Below, one piece after another: positions 60,067-64,000 of a stretch of DNA of 64,000 nt. Position 1 is the stretch's first letter, and each line of letters starts with the position of its first letter. The notes under the pieces are model-generated. The model saw nothing but the letters and a program-made list of their open reading frames with translations. It did no database searches and was not told the DNA's origin. Origin of the DNA: Tardibacter chloracetimidivorans (GTDB lineage: Bacteria > Pseudomonadota > Alphaproteobacteria > Sphingomonadales > Sphingomonadaceae); NCBI RefSeq assembly GCF_001890385.1, contig NZ_CP018221.1, forward strand, positions 1,909,501 to 1,973,500. Direction: 5' to 3'. A program made the position numbers and the translations under genes.

Positions 60067-60825
60067 TTAATCCGAAAGACGGTGCGCAATTTGCTTTGAG
60101 GTATGCGTGAGTTTGCGAAGCAGACCCTCGCGGGATTTCTCAAGCTTCCCCTGATCGATACTTGATACGGATAGAGCCAGCGTGGCAGATCGATCAGGTT
60201 GCAGAATGGGGACAGCCAGGCAGCAAAGATCGGGAGCGATTTCACGATCGTCGATTGCATAGCCGACGGCTCTGACGGTTTGCAGATGTTCGCGAAGCTC
60301 GCCTGGATCAACGATCGTATTTTGCGTCAAGCGCACGAACGGCCCTCCGGACAAATAGCGTTCCCGGTCCGCGTCCGACAGATAGGCAAGCAGCACCTTG
60401 CCTATGCCGGAACAATAAGATTCGAGTTGCATGTCTTCGTGCGTGAGTGGGGCGTCTTCGACATGCCCTTCCTTGACCAGGTAGGTCGTCATATCGCCCT
60501 CCAGCACGCCCATGTGCACGACATGACCGATGGCACTTGCCAACCGGCGAATTAGCGGGCGCGCAAGTTCGGCGTGAACGCGGTTGGGCTTGATCGAGGT
60601 TAGCATCTCCATCGCCCGGCACCCGGCAACATAGTGACCTCTCTTGCAGGTACGTAAATGACCCTGGTCCTCCAGAGTTCTGACCATACGGTACACGGTT
60701 GCCCGCTTGAGGCCGAGTTCCCGTCCGAGTCGATGGGCCGGTGTGCGGCCCTGGTCGCGAAGGATGCAGTCGTACAGGTCTAGAGCGCGTACGAGTGAAC
60801 CGAGGGTTGGGGTGCCTTGTCTCAT
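60067..60825 (-). CDS. IclR-family transcriptional regulator (252 aa)
   Basis: N-terminal winged helix (LGSLVRALDLYDCILR, then RLGRELGLKRATVYRMVRTLEDQGHL) and C-terminal effector domain (GHVVHMGVLEGDMTTYL, YCSGIGKVLLAYLSD, RAVGYAIDDREIAPDLCCLAVPI). Divergent from the hydratase operon, so it probably controls it, sensing an aromatic intermediate. The start at 60825 lies within a short palindrome. The 200-base gap on its downstream side to the IS shows no gene. Confidence 0.9.
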   Translation of the reverse strand: MRQGTPTLGSLVRALDLYDCILRDQGRTPAHRLGRELGLKRATVYRMVRTLEDQGHLRTCKRGHYVAGCRAMEMLTSIKPNRVHAELARPLIRRLASAIGHVVHMGVLEGDMTTYLVKEGHVEDAPLTHEDMQLESYCSGIGKVLLAYLSDADRERYLSGGPFVRLTQNTIVDPGELREHLQTVRAVGYAIDDREIAPDLCCLAVPILQPDRSATLALSVSSIDQGKLEKSREGLLRKLTHTSKQIAHRLSD

Positions 60826-60840
60826 ATAATGAGTTATATA
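60821..60840. promoter_or_regulatory. Palindromic operator candidate at the IclR start
   Basis: CTCAT-ATA-ATGAG (60821-60833) is a perfect 5-bp dyad that includes the IclR start codon, followed by TTATATA. IclR proteins commonly bind such AT-rich dyads in divergent promoters for autorepression. The rest of the intergenic gap (to 60930) has no clear promoter boxes. Confidence 0.4.
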
Positions 60841-60930
60841 GAACGAGGATCAATTGAGCCAGCACTCACTCTGCGGTACCGATAGAGGCGCAACAACAAA
60901 CAAGCCCAGTCGCAATGGCAGGAGTAAAGG

Positions 60931-61716
60931 ATGGCTGACATGTCCACATGGAAAGACCTGGCGGCGCGGCTCCGCGATGCCTATGATGGCACGCCGGTTC
61001 CACCGTTGCGCGATGGACTGGAGCCGCATGATGTCGAAGCGGCTTATGCCATACAGGAAGTTAACACACGCTTCTGGGAAACGTCCGGGCGCAGAATCGT
61101 CGGGCGCAAGGTCGGGCTGACAGCAAAAGCGGTGCAGGAGCAACTTGGCGTCGACCAACCCGACTTTGGCGTTCTTTTTGACGATATGGAATTGCCGGAT
61201 GGCGGTGCGCTACCCGCCGGCAAGCTTCTCCAGCCAAAGGCGGAGGCCGAAATCGCGCTCATCATCGGGGCCAATCTGCCGGACCGAGCTGTGAGCCGCG
61301 AGGAGCTTGCGGCGGCGGTCGAAAGCGTGGTTGCAGCCATCGAGATCGTCGATAGCCGCATCGCCGACTGGAAAATCACTTTTGCCGACACGGTCGCCGA
61401 TAATGGATCCTCCGCGATGTTTGTGCTCGGCAAGGACCGCAAGCCGCTGGCCGGGCTGGACCTGTGGACCTGCGGCATGGCGCTGGAAGTCAACGGTGCC
61501 GTCGTCTCGCTCGGTGCCGGCGTTGCTTGCCTGGGCCACCCGATGAATGCGGCGACCTGGCTTGCCAACACACTGGCCGAACGCGGAGAGCCGCTGCGCA
61601 AGGGCGACGTCGTGCTGACCGGCGCACTCGGCCCCATGGTGGCGTTGCGGCCGGGTGACAGTGTCAAGGCTACCATCGGCGGGCTGGGTTCAGTCGGTTT
61701 TACGTGTGAAGGATAA
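60931..61716 (+). CDS. mhpD: 2-hydroxypenta-2,4-dienoate hydratase (261 aa)
   Basis: Adds water to 2-hydroxypenta-2,4-dienoate to give 4-hydroxy-2-oxovalerate. Matches the MhpD/BphE/XylJ family: AAYAIQEVNTRFWE, GRKVGLTAKAVQEQLGVDQPDFG, AEAEIALIIGANLP with the metal-binding Glu residues, and the IVDSRIADWKITFADTVADN segment. AGGAG 8 bases before the ATG. First gene of a hydratase-dehydrogenase-aldolase run, the same D-F-E order as in E. coli mhp. Confidence 0.93.
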   Translation: MADMSTWKDLAARLRDAYDGTPVPPLRDGLEPHDVEAAYAIQEVNTRFWETSGRRIVGRKVGLTAKAVQEQLGVDQPDFGVLFDDMELPDGGALPAGKLLQPKAEAEIALIIGANLPDRAVSREELAAAVESVVAAIEIVDSRIADWKITFADTVADNGSSAMFVLGKDRKPLAGLDLWTCGMALEVNGAVVSLGAGVACLGHPMNAATWLANTLAERGEPLRKGDVVLTGALGPMVALRPGDSVKATIGGLGSVGFTCEG

Positions 61717-61719
61717 AGT

Positions 61720-62664
61720 ATGAGCGGGAAAACGAAAGTCGCCATTATCGGTTCGGGAAACATCGGCACCGACCTGATGATCAAGATCATGAGACTGTCC
61801 GACACGCTGGAAATGGGCGCGTTCGTCGGCATCGACCCGGAATCCGACGGGCTCAAGCGGGCTCACCGCATGGGCGTGCCGATCACTGCCGAAGGCGTGG
61901 AAGGCCTGGTCGGCATGCCGGAATTTGCCGAGATCGAGATCGTGTTCGATGCCACCTCGGCCGGCGCGCACAAACATCACGATTCGCTGCTGCGCGCGGC
62001 GGGCAAACGGATCATCGACCTGACCCCGGCGGCTATCGGTCCCTATACGATTCCGCCGGTCAACGGCGGGACGAATCTCGATGCGCCCAATGTCAACATG
62101 GTCACCTGCGGCGGTCAGGCAACCATTCCCATCGTCCATGCGATCAACCGCGTCGCCAAAGTGCACTACGGAGAAATCGTCGCGTCTATTGCTTCGAAGA
62201 GCGCCGGACCTGGTACCCGCGCAAATATCGACGAATTTACCGAAACCACCAGTCAGGCAATTATGGCTGTTGGCGGTGCAACGCGGGGCAAGGCGATCAT
62301 CGTGCTCAACCCGGCCGAACCGCCACTGATTATGCGCGATACCGTCTATTGCCTGTGCAAGGACGGCGATCAGGCGGCAATCGCGCAATCGGTCAAAGAC
62401 ATGGTCGCCGAAGTGCAGACCTATGTGCCCGGCTATCGGCTGAAACAGGAGGTGCAATTCGAGCACATCGGATCCAACCGCCCCTTGCGCATTCCCGAGA
62501 TGGATGACGAGTTCACCGGCCTTAAAGTTTCCGTCTTCCTCGAAGTGGAGGGCGCAGCCCACTATCTCCCGGCCTATGCCGGCAATCTCGACATCATGAC
62601 CTCGGCGGCACTCAGGACTGCCGAACGCATGGCGACGCGAATGCATGAAGGAGCCGCAGCATGA
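61720..62664 (+). CDS. mhpF: Acetaldehyde dehydrogenase, acylating (314 aa)
   Basis: Oxidises acetaldehyde to acetyl-CoA with NAD. Rossmann motif [14 protein letters not shown] at the N-terminus and the catalytic Cys in [16 protein letters not shown] near residue 129. Works as a complex with the aldolase, which channels acetaldehyde to it; the start of the aldolase gene overlaps its stop (ATGA). Length is normal for the family. Confidence 0.95.
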   Translation: MSGKTKVAIIGSGNIGTDLMIKIMRLSDTLEMGAFVGIDPESDGLKRAHRMGVPITAEGVEGLVGMPEFAEIEIVFDATSAGAHKHHDSLLRAAGKRIIDLTPAAIGPYTIPPVNGGTNLDAPNVNMVTCGGQATIPIVHAINRVAKVHYGEIVASIASKSAGPGTRANIDEFTETTSQAIMAVGGATRGKAIIVLNPAEPPLIMRDTVYCLCKDGDQAAIAQSVKDMVAEVQTYVPGYRLKQEVQFEHIGSNRPLRIPEMDDEFTGLKVSVFLEVEGAAHYLPAYAGNLDIMTSAALRTAERMATRMHEGAAA

Positions 62665-63689
62665 GCTTCGATCCGACCACCACCAAGCTCTATATCCAGG
62701 ATGTCACCTTACGCGACGGGATGCACGCCATCCGCCACCAATATGGTCTGGATCATGTGCAGGCGATCGCCAAGGCACTAGACCGCGCGAAAGTCGATGC
62801 AATCGAAGTCGCGCATGGAGACGGGCTATCAGGATCTTCGTTCAATTACGGCTTCGGTGCCCATACCGACTGGGACTGGATCGGCGCGGTGGCCGAAGTA
62901 CTCGAACATTCTGTCCTCACCACACTGCTGCTGCCCGGCATCGGCACGATCCACGATCTCAAGCACGCCTATGAGCTGGGTGTGCGCTCTGTCCGGGTCG
63001 CGACCCACTGCACCGAGGCCGATGTCGCCAGGCAACATATCGAATACGCGCGCGGGCTTGGCATGGACGTGTCAGGCTTCCTGATGATGAGCCACATGTC
63101 CGCGCCCGATGCGCTGGCGCAGCAGGCCAGGCTGATGGAAAGCTACGGCGCGCATTGCGTTTATGTCACCGACAGCGGCGGCGCCATGTCGATGGACGAT
63201 TGCGCCGCCCGGCTTGCGGCCTATGACCGGGTGCTGAAGCCCGAAACGCAGCGCGGCGTGCACGCGCACCACAACCTGTCGCTGGGCGTCGCCAATTCCA
63301 TCGTCGCGGTGCAGGGCGGCGCGGTGCGCGTCGATGCGTCGCTGGCAGGCATGGGCGCGGGCGCGGGCAATGCGCCGCTGGAGGTGTTCATCGCGGCGGC
63401 GGACCGGATGGGCTGGAATCACGGCACCGATCTCTATGCGCTGATGGATGCGGCCGAAGAGCTGGTGCGTCCGTTGCAGGACCGCCCGGTGCGGGTGGAC
63501 CGCGAGACGCTGACGCTGGGCTATGCCGGCGTCTATTCCAGCTTTCTGCGCCATGCCGAGAAAGCCAGCGCGGAATATGGCGTCGATACCCGCGCAATCC
63601 TGGTCGAACTCGGCAAGCGCAAGATGGTTGGCGGACAGGAGGACATGATCGTCGATGTCGCGCTCGATATGGCCCGACGGGAAAGCTGA
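62661..63689 (+). CDS. mhpE: 4-hydroxy-2-oxovalerate aldolase (342 aa)
   Basis: Splits 4-hydroxy-2-oxovalerate into pyruvate and acetaldehyde. HMGL-like TIM barrel with [17 protein letters not shown] (metal-binding Asp, catalytic Arg and His), [15 protein letters not shown] and [13 protein letters not shown] (metal-binding His pair). C-terminal helical domain contacts the dehydrogenase. Normal length. Confidence 0.95.
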   Translation: MSFDPTTTKLYIQDVTLRDGMHAIRHQYGLDHVQAIAKALDRAKVDAIEVAHGDGLSGSSFNYGFGAHTDWDWIGAVAEVLEHSVLTTLLLPGIGTIHDLKHAYELGVRSVRVATHCTEADVARQHIEYARGLGMDVSGFLMMSHMSAPDALAQQARLMESYGAHCVYVTDSGGAMSMDDCAARLAAYDRVLKPETQRGVHAHHNLSLGVANSIVAVQGGAVRVDASLAGMGAGAGNAPLEVFIAAADRMGWNHGTDLYALMDAAEELVRPLQDRPVRVDRETLTLGYAGVYSSFLRHAEKASAEYGVDTRAILVELGKRKMVGGQEDMIVDVALDMARRES

Positions 63690-63695
63690 CCGGCG

Positions 63696-64000
63696 ATGGC
63701 GGTCCGCATCGCGGTGATCGGTGCAGGAGCATTGGGCGGCTATTTCGGGGCTCGGCTGATGCAGGCGGGCCATGACGTTGTTTTCGTCGCGAGAGGGCAC
63801 CGGTTACAAGTGCTGTCGGATAGCGGGCTGACAATCGCGACAGAACACGGCACCGAACATTTTCGCTTGCAGTTGACTGACAGCTTCGAGGCGATGGCGA
63901 GCGTCGACCTCGCGCTGCTTTGCGTCAAGACTTGGCATGTTCCGGGCGTGATCGCGCAGATGCAGGCTGGCAGCATCAGTCCGCAACGCTTGCTTACACT
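63696..64000 (+). CDS. PanE/ApbA-like ketopantoate reductase family protein (partial, N-terminal 101 aa)
   Basis: Runs off the window end. N-terminal NADP-binding Rossmann fold: VRIAVIGAGALGGYFGARLM, then VFVARGHRLQVL. Homologues reduce 2-oxo acids; true PanE makes pantoate, but many paralogues sit in catabolic clusters with other substrates. It follows the aldolase by 6 bases, so it belongs to the operon; its role there is unknown. Confidence 0.85.
   Translation, partial: MAVRIAVIGAGALGGYFGARLMQAGHDVVFVARGHRLQVLSDSGLTIATEHGTEHFRLQLTDSFEAMASVDLALLCVKTWHVPGVIAQMQAGSISPQRLLT

Overview
This window (about 62-64% GC by eye) reads as the accessory genome of an alphaproteobacterium, most likely a sphingomonad (Sphingobium, Novosphingobium, Sphingomonas or Sphingopyxis). 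The genus is inferred from gene style and from the type of conjugation module; no rRNA or core housekeeping gene is present to confirm it. Three blocks lie in a row.

(1) Positions 1 to about 37,600 hold most of a temperate, short-tailed (podovirus-like) prophage whose left end lies outside the window. A leftward early operon (6,896 to 1) carries a family A DNA polymerase, a DUF2815 protein, a DUF2800 Cas4-like nuclease, an SprT-like protein, a DUF7666 protein with about 26 copies of a 27-bp repeat, and several small proteins. The immunity region (6,977-8,660) has an S24-type repressor, two small membrane or exported proteins behind it, a Cro-like gene, and 15-bp operators of the form GTTCGATAATCGAAC at both the leftward and rightward promoters. 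The rightward operon carries a small C5-methyltransferase-like protein, a primase-helicase and a GIY-YIG nuclease. It continues into a morphogenesis module: TerS, TerL, portal, Bbp19-like protein, scaffold, capsid, Bbp16-like cement, tail tube A and B, and gp13-, gp14-, gp15- and gp16-position ejection proteins. A tailspike and a lysis cassette (holin candidate, GH108 endolysin, Rz with embedded Rz1) close it. The head genes resemble Bordetella phage BPP-1 and the tail and ejection genes follow T7 order. The 2,117-residue ejection protein is a polyvalent, multi-enzyme protein.

(2) Positions about 37,564-57,300 hold one end of an integrative and conjugative element (ICE). It starts at a tRNA 3'-end sequence that serves as att site, followed by a P4-type integrase, AlpA, DUF2274 and a trb mating-pore operon (trbI to trbB read from the integrase side). 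A CopG-like gene, TraG and a DUF3363 relaxase complete the transfer genes. Between TraG and the relaxase sit a two-gene CBASS anti-phage operon (CD-NTase and Cap15) and a DUF1016 nuclease. The prophage lysis end and the ICE integrase end meet at one tRNA-like site, so two elements appear stacked in one locus.

(3) Positions 57,304-59,865 are a complete IS21-family insertion sequence without a visible target duplication. Beyond it is an aromatic-catabolism operon (IclR regulator, 2-hydroxypentadienoate hydratase, acylating acetaldehyde dehydrogenase, 4-hydroxy-2-oxovalerate aldolase, start of a PanE-like reductase). These would convert the C5 product of meta ring cleavage to pyruvate and acetyl-CoA. 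They may be ICE cargo or flanking chromosome; the far ICE end is not visible.
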